In this document: in pieces, positions 8,273-15,857 of the stretch
Position numbering within the stretch: the stretch's first letter is position 1
How the letters are laid out: every line of letters begins with the position of its first letter
Assembly: GCA_021734725.1 (NCBI GenBank)
Contig: JAIPIM010000018.1
Span: forward strand, 1-22,317
Source of the DNA: Minisyncoccota bacterium
Lineage (GTDB): Bacteria; Verrucomicrobiota; Lentisphaeria; Oligosphaerales; MVZH01
Direction: 5' to 3'
Length of the DNA: 22,317 nucleotides
The notes under the pieces: generated by a model
Seen by the model: the letters and a program-made list of their open reading frames with translations, nothing else
What the model was told of the DNA's origin: nothing
Databases searched by the model: none
Translations under genes and position numbers: made by a program

Positions 8273-9154
8273 TTACGTGTGCGTTGGCGGCGCGTTTTCG
8301 GGCTTCGGGAAATAGAGGTTGATGACATCGATGATGGAGTCGCTTATTTCGACATCGTCCGTGAGCACGTCAGCGATAGTGACGCCGCACGCTGCATTCG
8401 GTTCGATTCCCGCGGCAATCAACTTACCGGCGTACACAAGGAGGCGCGTGCTCACGCCTTCACTCAGCCCGTATCCTTTGAGGTTACGGATTTTCACGGC
8501 CATATCGGCGAGTGTTTGGGCCGTCTTTTTGTCCAGGTCTGCTTCTTCCGCAACGATGCGCGCCTCCATGTCGACGGGGGGATACTGGAAGGTTATTGCG
8601 CAGAACCGCTGCTTTGTACTTTCCTTCAAGTCCTTGGTTATGTTTTGATATCCGGGGTTGTAGGAAATGGCCATCATGAAATTCGGATGCGCATGGACCA
8701 CTTCCTGTGTTTTATCGATGTAGAGGATTCGCCGATGGTCCGTGAGTGAATGGATAATGACGGTTGTGTCATTACGTGCTTCAACGATTTCGTCCAGGTA
8801 GCAGATACCGCCGTAGCGTACAGCGAGCGTGAGGGGGCCGTCTTCCCAGACGGTTTGATTGTCCTTGAACAAATACCGTCCCACCAAGTCCGCGGCCGAC
8901 AGGTCTTCATGGCATGAGACCGTGATGAGCGGGAGGCTCAATTCGTAGGCCATGCGCTCCACGAAGCGTGTTTTCCCGCACCCCGTGGGGCCTTTCATTA
9001 ACAGCGGCAGTTGCTGCCGAAAACTGCCCAAAAAGAACTCTTTTTCCTGTGCAACTTCAACGTAATGCGGAGGTTCCTCCACCAGAAACTGGCGGACGAT
9101 ATCCGGCTGTTTTTGCCGAGTTGTCGCTTTCTTTGTATCTGTTTTGTTTGCCAT
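8273..9154 (-). CDS. NorQ/NirQ/CbbQ-family AAA+ ATPase (MoxR class)
   Basis: The product is 293 residues with a full AAA+ set: Walker A GPTGCGKT at 55-62, Walker B ICYLDE at 117-122, sensor-1 Asn in ISYNPGYQ near 166, a likely arginine finger in STKQRF (R183) and sensor-2 Arg in STRLLVYAG (R237). The text closely follows the NorQ/NirQ/CbbQ family, whose members form hexameric rings that remodel a metalloenzyme together with a VWA partner. I chose ATG 9154, with AAGGA 8 nt upstream; the frame is open to 9349 but that extension looks non-coding. It lies 73 nt after the MBL gene and directly before the VWA partner. Whether it serves a nitric oxide reductase, a Rubisco or something else cannot be told from the sequence. 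Confidence 0.9.
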   Translation of the reverse strand: MANKTDTKKATTRQKQPDIVRQFLVEEPPHYVEVAQEKEFFLGSFRQQLPLLMKGPTGCGKTRFVERMAYELSLPLITVSCHEDLSAADLVGRYLFKDNQTVWEDGPLTLAVRYGGICYLDEIVEARNDTTVIIHSLTDHRRILYIDKTQEVVHAHPNFMMAISYNPGYQNITKDLKESTKQRFCAITFQYPPVDMEARIVAEEADLDKKTAQTLADMAVKIRNLKGYGLSEGVSTRLLVYAGKLIAAGIEPNAACGVTIADVLTDDVEISDSIIDVINLYFPKPENAPPTHT

Positions 9155-9227
9155 GACTGGCGTCCTTTTTGCGTTCATTGACGCTGAGGATTGTAGCTTG
9201 TGCGACACCGTGATTGGCCGTTCCCGT

Positions 9228-10082
9228 TCACAGTGAAACCACCGTCCCGGTGGGGCAAGGCAGGAGGCGGTCGTTGAAGGCCTCCCTGAAAGCAGAGATG
9301 GCGGCCGTACCGGTGCAGTGGTTTGCGCCGACGATGGTAACCTCGGCATCCCTTATGACGTGCGTGGTTCGTGCTATGCGGCTCGCTGAAGCACTTCCCA
9401 GATGCAACCCTCCGAATATACCGTGAATGTGTTGAGTTCCAGTGAGCGTTTGCACGTGCGAGATGATGTTAACGATACCGGCGTGGGCGCAACCGCAGAC
9501 CAGGACCGGCCCCTGCCCCGTTGAAACGATCAGGCTTAAATCGTCTGGGAACGTGTCAATAGTATAGCGGTCGCCCGTGCGAATAACGAATCGGCTTGCA
9601 GGCTTCTCATAGGGGGTTTGCCGAGGTACCATGCCCGTTGTGCAAACACTCTCGGAGAGTTGTACAGGGTTGGTGTGAAACTCCAGCGATGCCCCCAATT
9701 TCCGTAACCGTTCCTCCGATACGGGGCAGCCGGCGGGACGCAGGGTACCGTTCGATTCGCGTACGTATTTTGGTCGAAACGTTTCGGGGTGCGCAAAGAT
9801 CCTGGCGTGTGGCGCACGTTCGACGACTTTTGCCAGTCCGCCGGTATGATCGTAGTGACCGTGGCTGAGTGCAATCCACTCCAGCTCTTCCACGCATATT
9901 CCCAGCGCCGCGGCATTAGTCAGCGCGATTCCGGTCTGGCCGGTGTCAAACAATCCTTTGCGCCCGTCAGCCTCAACCAGAATTGCCAGCCCATGTTCGG
10001 CCTGCACTCCGGGTGTGTCACCCAGAGTGTCTTCAACAAGGACGGTTAACCGTATACCGGCTGTGTCGGTTAGTGATCGCAC
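9228..10082 (-). CDS. Metallo-beta-lactamase-fold protein, dihydropterin-ribofuranosyl-aminobenzene phosphate synthase-like
   Basis: The product is 284 residues of a single metallo-beta-lactamase domain. The metal motif is SHGHYDHTGG with H74, H76, D78 and H79. Further His-containing blocks (GCAHAG, GGLHLG, GANHCTG) follow in the order expected for the subfamily annotated as 7,8-dihydropterin-6-yl-methyl-4-(beta-D-ribofuranosyl)aminobenzene 5'-phosphate synthase. That name comes from methanogen pterin synthesis and is often applied loosely in bacteria, so the true substrate is open. The start is GTG 10082, which overlaps the end of the Mrp gene by 13 nt and has AGGA about 9 nt upstream, so translation is probably coupled. 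Its place inside the ORP/Mrp cluster suggests a cofactor-related or metal-related role. Confidence 0.85.
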   Translation of the reverse strand: MRSLTDTAGIRLTVLVEDTLGDTPGVQAEHGLAILVEADGRKGLFDTGQTGIALTNAAALGICVEELEWIALSHGHYDHTGGLAKVVERAPHARIFAHPETFRPKYVRESNGTLRPAGCPVSEERLRKLGASLEFHTNPVQLSESVCTTGMVPRQTPYEKPASRFVIRTGDRYTIDTFPDDLSLIVSTGQGPVLVCGCAHAGIVNIISHVQTLTGTQHIHGIFGGLHLGSASASRIARTTHVIRDAEVTIVGANHCTGTAAISAFREAFNDRLLPCPTGTVVSL

Positions 10083-11341
10083 ACGTTCGATCCTGTTTCC
10101 AGTTTGCCGTTCAAGTATGTCATGACCAGCTCTTGAGGAGTTGCCGCGGAGCCGTCCGCGCCGACGATCACGGTGATGCCGCTTTCACGCAATAGATTCT
10201 GAGCTCGGCTTCCCATGCCGCCGGCAATGATGACGTCGGCGTTGTGCTCTCGGAGCCAGGCCGGGAGCGCTCCGGGTTCATGCTCCGGCGGTGTCATGGA
10301 GGTTGTGTTGGTTATGGTGTCTTCGGCATCCACGTCAACGAACATGAATTCACTGCAATGCCCGAAATGCTGCGCCAAGATCCCATGTGCAAGCGGCAGT
10401 GCAAACCGCCGTGATTTGGTGTCGGCCTCGGGCTGTTTGTTTTCATTCATGGTCCGCTTTCCTCCTGACGTGCAGTAATCGTTAATACGTTCGACAATCG
10501 TTGCGAATTGCTTTCCAATGTCGCTCTCCGCATAACTCAGAGCGAAAGGGGTCCCCGCATCCGACACGCGCATGACCTGCGGATCCAGCGGGAGCCTCCC
10601 TAAAAAAGGAACGCCCATATCCCGTGCCATGGACTCGCCGCTCCCCGTTTCCACCGTATCCACGGCCGCACCGCAATGGGGGCAGATCAAACCGCTCATG
10701 TTTTCAATGACTCCGATTATCGGCAGGCCGACCTGGCGGCAGAACGTGATCGATTTTCGCACATCGGCAAGCGCCAGCTGCTGGGGTGTCGTCACAACCA
10801 CGGCACCGTCAATGTCGTCGATCAACTGGCAGACGGACAATGGTTCGTCCCCGGTGCCGGGCGGTGAATCCACGATAAGATAGTCGCACGCACCCCAGGT
10901 GACATCACCAAGAAATTGTTGGATGACGCCCATTTTCAGGGGGCCTCGCCAGATGAGCGCGGTATCGTGTTCCTCCAGTGCAAAGGCGATTGAAACAACG
11001 TGGAGGTTGGGGTTGACGCTGAGCGGCACCAAGGCGTCGTTGTCCGCTGTGAGACGCTGGCCGTCCAGGCCCAGGAGACGTGGTATACTGGGGCCGTGAA
11101 TGTCAACGTCGAGCAGACCGACACGCTTGCCCTGCTGGGCCAGGAGTACCGCGAGATTTGCGGCAATGGTGCTTTTCCCCACCCCGCCTTTTCCGGAGAG
11201 TACCACAATTTTGTGCTTAATCTGGCGCATGCGTGCGGCCACTTTCTGCTTGGCAGCCTGCGCGGCGGTCGTCGTATGATGCGTCTGCCGACTTGCTCCC
11301 TGCTGTGATGTGCACGCGTCGCACTGTTTGGGTTGTGCCAT
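10070..11341 (-). CDS. Mrp/NBP35-type P-loop ATPase fused to a NifX/ORP-like domain
   Basis: A 423-residue two-domain protein. The N-terminal part is Mrp/NBP35-like: a short Cys-bearing leader (C7 and C10), a deviant Walker A GKGGVGKST at 50-58, DVDIHGPSIPRLLG at 78-91, PPGTGDE at 160-166 and the CPHC pair C220/C223 used by this family to hold a bridging Fe-S cluster. The C-terminal part (about 312-413) is a dinitrogenase Fe-Mo-cofactor-binding type domain (PF02579, the NifX, NafY and orange-protein fold). From memory, a similar Mrp-ORP fusion occurs in the Desulfovibrio orp cluster. A start at 11341 is backed by GAGGA 7 nt upstream. Met298 has its own strong internal Shine-Dalgarno (separate entry). 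Expected role: ATP-dependent Fe-S or mixed-metal cluster carriage in the cytoplasm. Confidence 0.9.
   Translation of the reverse strand: MAQPKQCDACTSQQGASRQTHHTTTAAQAAKQKVAARMRQIKHKIVVLSGKGGVGKSTIAANLAVLLAQQGKRVGLLDVDIHGPSIPRLLGLDGQRLTADNDALVPLSVNPNLHVVSIAFALEEHDTALIWRGPLKMGVIQQFLGDVTWGACDYLIVDSPPGTGDEPLSVCQLIDDIDGAVVVTTPQQLALADVRKSITFCRQVGLPIIGVIENMSGLICPHCGAAVDTVETGSGESMARDMGVPFLGRLPLDPQVMRVSDAGTPFALSYAESDIGKQFATIVERINDYCTSGGKRTMNENKQPEADTKSRRFALPLAHGILAQHFGHCSEFMFVDVDAEDTITNTTSMTPPEHEPGALPAWLREHNADVIIAGGMGSRAQNLLRESGITVIVGADGSAATPQELVMTYLNGKLETGSNVCDH
10448..10466 (-). promoter_or_regulatory. Internal Shine-Dalgarno and ATG inside the Mrp-ORP fusion
   Basis: Read on the minus strand, AGGAGG (10466-10461) lies 10 nt before an in-frame ATG (10450-10448, Met298). 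It falls exactly in the linker between the ATPase and the NifX/ORP-like domain. Initiation here would give a separate 126-residue ORP-like protein (10450-10070). The site is visible in the sequence; its use is inferred. Confidence 0.5.
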
Positions 11342-11424
11342 GAAAGTATCCTCGGAGATCGTGTTCGACTGTTTTCTTGCGACTAAGACGCCACGCTGTG
11401 TCTCAGCTGTTTGAGCGACCGTCG

Positions 11425-11787
11425 TTAACCCGAATGGGACTCCACATCAGGTGCCTGTGTCGGCACGAGAGTTCCGTTCCGATAATCCGTCAGGGCATCG
11501 GCCGCGGTTCCGGAGGCGCCGACGACCACGGCAATGCCCGCGGCCTGCAGTGTACGGAATGCCTTGGGTCCACAATGGCCGGTAATGACCACCTCGGCAC
11601 CGGCATCCGCCACATTCTGAGCGGTTTGAATACCGGCACCCTGCGCCGCCGTCATGTTTTGCGTATTGTCCACGCGTCGGCACTTGTCCGTTTCGGTGTC
11701 GTGGAGAAGTAGACTTTTGGCCCGCCCGAAGCGTGGGTCCACGGGTGTGTCCAGTGTACCGCCTTTTGCGGTGATGGCAATGATCAT
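11425..11787 (-). CDS. NifX/ORP-like metal-cluster-binding protein
   Basis: A stand-alone 120-residue protein of the dinitrogenase iron-molybdenum cofactor family (PF02579). The typical opening is present (MIIAITAKGG, then DPRFGRAKSLLLHD), followed by the central GAEVVITGHCGPKAFRTLQA and a closing IAVVVGASGTAADAL segment. Members such as NifX, NafY and the Desulfovibrio orange protein bind Mo-, Fe- or Cu-containing clusters non-covalently. The single His-Cys pair (GHCG) is a candidate ligand site, by inference. ATG 11787 has GGAG 9 nt upstream. It is the first gene of the minus-strand cluster, 83 nt before the Mrp fusion, which carries a second copy of the same domain. No nitrogenase genes are in view, so nitrogen fixation is not implied. 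Confidence 0.88.
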   Translation of the reverse strand: MIIAITAKGGTLDTPVDPRFGRAKSLLLHDTETDKCRRVDNTQNMTAAQGAGIQTAQNVADAGAEVVITGHCGPKAFRTLQAAGIAVVVGASGTAADALTDYRNGTLVPTQAPDVESHSG

Positions 11788-12171
11788 GTTACGATTCTCC
11801 GGAGTTTCTTTATTTTAGGGATTACGCGAAATACAACGTTTCTTCCACGCCGTTCCCGGTTCGTCGTTCTTCGTGCGTTGTTCTCAACCGACGACGCACG
11901 AAAAACGCGTCGCGCACGAACTATAATCACACAGCCGCGATTAATTATATAGGTATAAGTTCAGCATATTATGCGCCACTCATTCTTCTAACCGACAGCA
12001 CCGTTTGTCGTTGAAGTTATTACAGAAGCACCTCCTGCGATGCTTATTTACCGAGAAGATGCAAAATGCAGGACATTCTCGAGGCGGTATTGCAGAATGC
12101 CAGTGTTTCGGCGCGCCATACCGTACTGGCTTCTTCTTGCCGTGCGGACCATAGGGAGAGGGACATTTGCG
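11788..12171. other. Intergenic region upstream of the ORP/Mrp/NorQD cluster
   Basis: No gene is seen. The stretch should hold the promoter of the minus-strand cluster. An AT-rich patch at about 11941-11973 contains a TATAAT on the minus strand (11949-11944), but no good -35 box lies at the right distance. A large imperfect dyad is at 11865-11907. No T-rich terminator is evident for mnmA, which ends at 12172. Confidence 0.5.
11865..11907. repeat. Inverted repeat, 14-bp arms (13 of 14 paired), 15-nt loop
   Basis: The arms are CGTTCTTCGTGCGT at 11865-11878 and ACGCACGAAAAACG at 11894-11907, with one mismatch. The repeat lies about 80 nt upstream of the first gene of the cluster. With no U-run after it on either strand, it is more likely a protein-binding site or leader hairpin than a terminator. 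Confidence 0.55.
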
Positions 12172-13224
12172 TCAGCGGATCCAGCCACCGCCTATGATTC
12201 GATCATCGTCATAGAAGACCGCTGCCTGTCCCGGTGTGATGCCGGTTACGTGTTCCGAAAGCTGAAGTCGGCACATGGTATTCTCGCCAATGTGTATGGC
12301 GGCCTGGACCGGTCGCATGGCGTAGCGTAACTGCACGTCCGCACGCAACACGCTTCCCGGTGCGGGGGGTTGGCATTGCCAATTGAGGCGATCGACGCCG
12401 GCGACAACGTCCTGAACGTCGTGTAAGCGTCCGACCTCAACGGTATTGGTTTCCGGGCGTAGGGCGCTCACGTACCAGGGCCCTCCGCCAAGCCCGAGGC
12501 CGCGACGCTGGCCGATGGTGTACTTGAAGAACCCGTTGTGCCGCCCCAGAACATGTCCCGTTTTATCCGTGATGGGTCCCGGTCGGCAAAGGTCTGGGCG
12601 GCGTTGTGCGATGAAGTTGACATAATCGCCGTCGGCTATAAAACAAAGATCTTGACTTTCACTTTGGTTGTGCGGCACCAATCCGAGTGCCCGGCCTTCG
12701 GCTGCCACGTCCTTTTTATTAAGTGACCCCAGAGGGAAGAGCGCATGTTCGAGTTGGTCTTGCGACAGGGCGAACAGGAAATAGCTTTGATCCTTTGCGG
12801 GATCGAGGCCGCGGGCCACATGGCGACGCTCCTTGTGTTCCACAATTCGTGCGTAGTGTCCAGTGGCGAGCCGAGCACACCCAAGTTCTTCAGCCTTTCG
12901 AAGCATTGCACCGAACTTAACGCGTACATTACACATGATGCATGGAGAAGGGGTCGTGCCGGTTGCGTAAGCGTCGACGAAAGGGCTCACTATGGCCTCT
13001 TCAAAGTATTCGTACAGGGAGTACACATGGTGCTCGATGCCCAATGCTGCGGCCACGCGGCGGGCATCCGTCACATGTTGGTCTGACGACTTACTTGACG
13101 GCATCGGCCAGAGTCGCAGCGTTATACCGATCAAGTCATGTCCTTGCTCACGCAACAGGTGAGCGGCCATGGAACTGTCGGTGCCGCCGGACATGGCAAT
13201 GGCTGTTTTCGGGGTCCTTTGCAT
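12172..13224 (-). CDS. mnmA: tRNA-specific 2-thiouridylase MnmA
   Basis: A 350-residue protein of normal family length. MnmA makes 2-thiouridine at the wobble position (U34) of tRNAs for Lys, Glu and Gln, using ATP and a persulfide sulfur. The PP-loop reads SGGTDSS at 12-18; most MnmA proteins have Val where this has Thr15. The catalytic Cys is in TPSPCIMCN (C98), and the second Cys is in SESQDLCFI (C194). TGHYAR, DQSYFLF and YTIGQRRGLG are also present as in the family. ATG 13224 gives the expected N-terminus. The gene stands alone on the minus strand, 384 nt from the ORP-like gene downstream. Function assignment is firm; the Thr substitution is conservative in size and probably tolerated. 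Confidence 0.96.
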   Translation of the reverse strand: MQRTPKTAIAMSGGTDSSMAAHLLREQGHDLIGITLRLWPMPSSKSSDQHVTDARRVAAALGIEHHVYSLYEYFEEAIVSPFVDAYATGTTPSPCIMCNVRVKFGAMLRKAEELGCARLATGHYARIVEHKERRHVARGLDPAKDQSYFLFALSQDQLEHALFPLGSLNKKDVAAEGRALGLVPHNQSESQDLCFIADGDYVNFIAQRRPDLCRPGPITDKTGHVLGRHNGFFKYTIGQRRGLGLGGGPWYVSALRPETNTVEVGRLHDVQDVVAGVDRLNWQCQPPAPGSVLRADVQLRYAMRPVQAAIHIGENTMCRLQLSEHVTGITPGQAAVFYDDDRIIGGGWIR

Positions 13225-13311
13225 AGCCCTGAATCCGTGACATTTCAGCGGTGATGCAGGTTATTGTGAGACCAGACGCCGCTGTAGTATCTACCGCAAA
13301 TTACAGGCTCG

Positions 13312-13327
13312 TCCTTCAACTGAAGGA
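13312..13327. repeat. Perfect hairpin, 7-bp stem with 2-nt centre
   Basis: TCCTTCA at 13312-13318 and TGAAGGA at 13321-13327 are exact inverted copies around AC. A second perfect dyad lies 14 nt further on. Confidence 0.6.
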
Positions 13328-13341
13328 TGCCGCCGCTGGAA

Positions 13342-13355
13342 TTCCCGTGCGGGAA
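13342..13355. repeat. Perfect hairpin, 6-bp stem with 2-nt centre
   Basis: TTCCCG at 13342-13347 and CGGGAA at 13350-13355 are exact inverted copies around TG. Together with the dyad at 13312-13327 this may be a paired operator, a leader structure or a remnant of a small palindromic element. Confidence 0.6.
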
Positions 13356-13392
13356 CATTGGCGAAACAATCAATGCCTCCCAACGGGTTTTC

Positions 13393-13421
13393 TTTAAACT
13401 AGTCATAAGGTCTTCTATATA
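13393..13421 (+). promoter_or_regulatory. Weak promoter candidate for the lipoprotein gene
   Basis: TTTAAA and TATATA are separated by 17 nt, matching 4 of 6 bases in each box. It would give a leader of about 165 nt before ATG 13595. Confidence 0.25.
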
Positions 13422-13594
13422 AACGAAAACAACACTTTTTCGCCAATTTTCTCAGGGATTCAGGATGGCGCTTTCATCCGTGCCCGACTGGCGGTACAGT
13501 AACACGATACGTCCGGTTCTACCAGAGTAGACATCCCGGGACCGTCGTCGCGACGTAGGACTGTGAAGCAACCGTGAAAGTTGCAGAGGCGTGC

Positions 13595-14377
13595 ATGAAT
13601 CTTTTGAGCATGAAACCTATGGCCGGGGCCGCGACGGAGGCCGACAGCAGGCCCTGCGGTTGCGTACGTGCTGTTATCGGATTGACACACTCCATTGTTG
13701 CGCGGGTTCTGGCCGTGTGCGTGCTGTGTCTGCTGGCAACGGGGTGTGTGCACCTCGAACAGCGGCTGGTTTTAAAGACGGACGGATCGTTGGTCGCCGG
13801 TTTTCATTACAGCATTCCGGAGGACAATCTGCCACTGGCCACCACTGTGCGCCGAGCCATTGACGGCTGGCAGGGCAACGCGACAGAGGGAGGCGCCGAC
13901 GGCCTCCAATGGCCCGTGAATGAAAAAGCGGCCCGTGATTATTTTACCGGGAACGGTCTTGCTTTGAAAAGCTATCGGCGCTTTCAGCAGAACGGTAGGT
14001 TGCACGTGACCATCGAGTGTACGGCGACAGACGCAGCGGCTGCCTTTGCGTCCGGTAAGTTTGGCACTGTGACGATGACACATGAGGGGGCTGTCTGGAA
14101 GTGGCGAATGCATCTTGCGACGTTTAATGATGGGGAGGACAAGAACGCGGCGGAGGCGCAAAACACGCTGCAAGCGTTGTGCGGGGGACTGCGCCTGAGT
14201 TTGGTTTTGGAGACGCCTACGCGCGTTGTCGAGACAAGCGGTCGCAGGGAGGGTCCAAAGTCCGTCAAGTGGGTGTTTGCCGCGGATGACGATCCCGCGT
14301 TTCTTCGCCAAGCGCCAGTCATCGAAGCGACCTTCGATGCAAGCGGACTGAACTGGGAGGAACCGGACGCACAGTGA
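13595..14377 (+). CDS. Lipoprotein of unknown function
   Basis: The product is 260 residues from ATG 13595, which has AGAGG 5 nt upstream; GTG 13574 extends the frame but lacks a site. A hydrophobic segment ends in the lipobox LATGC with Cys51, so the n-region would be unusually long. TTG at 13682 (residue 30) is an alternative start that would give a more ordinary signal peptide. The mature part has no strongly recognised domain. The opening HLEQRLVLKTDGSLVAGFHY, a beta-hairpin-like pattern with a Gly after the charged strand, loosely recalls LppM/DUF3153-type lipoproteins, but I would not name it. The gene precedes a GT87-like membrane enzyme by 55 nt and is probably co-transcribed with it, which hints at an envelope role. 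Confidence 0.75.
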   Translation: MNLLSMKPMAGAATEADSRPCGCVRAVIGLTHSIVARVLAVCVLCLLATGCVHLEQRLVLKTDGSLVAGFHYSIPEDNLPLATTVRRAIDGWQGNATEGGADGLQWPVNEKAARDYFTGNGLALKSYRRFQQNGRLHVTIECTATDAAAAFASGKFGTVTMTHEGAVWKWRMHLATFNDGEDKNAAEAQNTLQALCGGLRLSLVLETPTRVVETSGRREGPKSVKWVFAADDDPAFLRQAPVIEATFDASGLNWEEPDAQ

Positions 14378-14432
14378 CTGCGGTCTTAGCCAGACGAGTT
14401 CTGATCCTCGGTACTTATGCATGAGGCGGCAC

Positions 14433-15857
14433 ATGACAATCCATGACGGAACGTTCACCGACCGCTGGGACCGTCCGCTCAAGCGTGCATTGGCGGTGTA
14501 TGTCATTTGCACTGTAGCTGGTTTCATCCAGGGGATCGTGGCGTGGCTGTTTTTCCGGGAGCCCCTCATGGCAGCCTATTTCCGGACTGACAGTATCATA
14601 GAGAAATATCCGGCGCTTATTTCGTTTGGCAGTATGTGGTTACTGTTTGGCGGCGTCCTCGTTGCGGCGCGCGATTCCAGGCTGACCCGTGAGCGCGCTG
14701 TTTTCCTCACGGTGTTCTCTGCTTTGGTGCTTCTGCAACTCAATATATTCCGTGAGCGCATCTGGTTCGGTGACTACCGGGTGTATGTGCGGGCGGCAGA
14801 GCGGATGCTTGCGGGTCAGCCCCTCCCCGATCGCTATCTCTACCCGCCTCTGTGGGCAACGGTGCTTGCCGGTGTTCATCGCCTGGGCGGCCGGGATTTA
14901 TCTATACTGGCGTGTTTCCTGGCGAATCAAGCGTCGTTTATATTGTTTATCCCTCTCGCGGTTCGTTGCCTGCAACGGCTCGGATGGTCGCTCGCCTTGT
15001 CGTCCCTGCTTGTTTTCGCGGCAGTGTGCGTGAATGTTCCGATTTTGCGGAACATGGGATACCTTCAGGTAAATGTGCTGTTAGTCGACTTAGTACTGGC
15101 CAGCATTCTCCTTTATCCCCGTCACCGTTTCGGCAGCGCTCTGCTTCTGAGCTTGGGGATGCACCTGAAAGTATTTCCGTTGGCGGTAGTGCCGCTTTTC
15201 TTGTTCAACCGGGATTGGCGGTGGATGATCGCATTTGTAGCGGGGGGAGTGGTGATCGGGGTGCTGACAGTCCTGCCTTTCGGGCTGAGTTATTACGCGG
15301 ACTTCGCGGAGAATCTCATGAGTTGGCGAAAAGTGACGCCTCGGGCGGCGTCCCTGGACAGTTTTCTTGTGATGTCAGGGGGGCTGGCGGGGATTCCGAA
15401 AACGGTCTCTCTGGCGGTTGCCTGGGTGTGTAAAGCCGGGTTGACGGCAACGGCGTTCCTGGCCGGGTGGGTGGCTATGTCACGCGCTACATTCGCACGT
15501 CAGCGGGGAGGCGGTGGGGCTGATATGGTGAGCGGAGTGATGCCTCTTCTGTTTCTGTATCTCTTGATGTCTCCAACCGTGTGGGTACACCATCTTGTCG
15601 TTGTTATACCGGCTGTGCTTGTTCTGGCATTAACCCTGCGCTCGCCGGCGACAATCTTGGTGTTCAGCGTTGCGTACGTGATGACCTTTGTAATGCCGAC
15701 CTTCGATATGTTCCCCTGGTCGTTTCTGCGCCTGGCGGGATGGTTGGGATTGTACGTACTGACCATGGTTGTCATTTTCCGGGATCAGCGGGGAGATTGG
15801 GCCGTGCGCCTTGAAGCACGACTGACGCGTTTGCTGCAACCGCTCACATCAGCTTGA
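14433..15857 (+). CDS. GT87/DUF2029-like polytopic membrane glycosyltransferase
   Basis: The product is 474 residues with about ten or more hydrophobic segments. It matches the GT87 (DUF2029) pattern: GDYRVYVRAAERMLAGQPLP followed by YLYPPLW in the first extracytoplasmic loop, a VNVLLVDLVLASILL helix, GMHLKVFPLAVVPLF and SPTVWVHHLVVVIPAV near the C-terminus. GT87 enzymes are GT-C type and transfer a sugar, often mannose, from a polyprenyl phosphate to an acceptor on the outer face of the inner membrane. I chose ATG 14433, with GAGG 6 nt upstream, over ATG 14421. The 3' end overlaps the convergent kdsD gene by 14 nt. The acceptor and exact sugar cannot be read from the sequence; pairing with a lipoprotein gene and kdsD suggests envelope glycan work. 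Confidence 0.82.
   Translation: MTIHDGTFTDRWDRPLKRALAVYVICTVAGFIQGIVAWLFFREPLMAAYFRTDSIIEKYPALISFGSMWLLFGGVLVAARDSRLTRERAVFLTVFSALVLLQLNIFRERIWFGDYRVYVRAAERMLAGQPLPDRYLYPPLWATVLAGVHRLGGRDLSILACFLANQASFILFIPLAVRCLQRLGWSLALSSLLVFAAVCVNVPILRNMGYLQVNVLLVDLVLASILLYPRHRFGSALLLSLGMHLKVFPLAVVPLFLFNRDWRWMIAFVAGGVVIGVLTVLPFGLSYYADFAENLMSWRKVTPRAASLDSFLVMSGGLAGIPKTVSLAVAWVCKAGLTATAFLAGWVAMSRATFARQRGGGGADMVSGVMPLLFLYLLMSPTVWVHHLVVVIPAVLVLALTLRSPATILVFSVAYVMTFVMPTFDMFPWSFLRLAGWLGLYVLTMVVIFRDQRGDWAVRLEARLTRLLQPLTSA

Larger units (their letters stand above)
13225..13594. other. Intergenic region between mnmA and the lipoprotein gene
   Basis: The genes diverge, so promoters for both should lie here. Two compact perfect dyads occur at 13312-13327 and 13342-13355. 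A weak plus-strand promoter candidate is TTTAAA (13393-13398), 17 nt, TATATA (13416-13421). No gene is evident. Confidence 0.5.

Noticed and set aside
9228..11787. Nitrogen-fixation locus
   Set aside because: NifX-like and Mrp-like domains also serve other clusters. No nifH, nifD, nifK, nifB or nifE is visible.
13772..14569. Open frame of 265 codons on the minus strand
   Set aside because: It is antisense to the lipoprotein gene and to the start of the glycosyltransferase, both of which have Shine-Dalgarno sites and recognisable signals.
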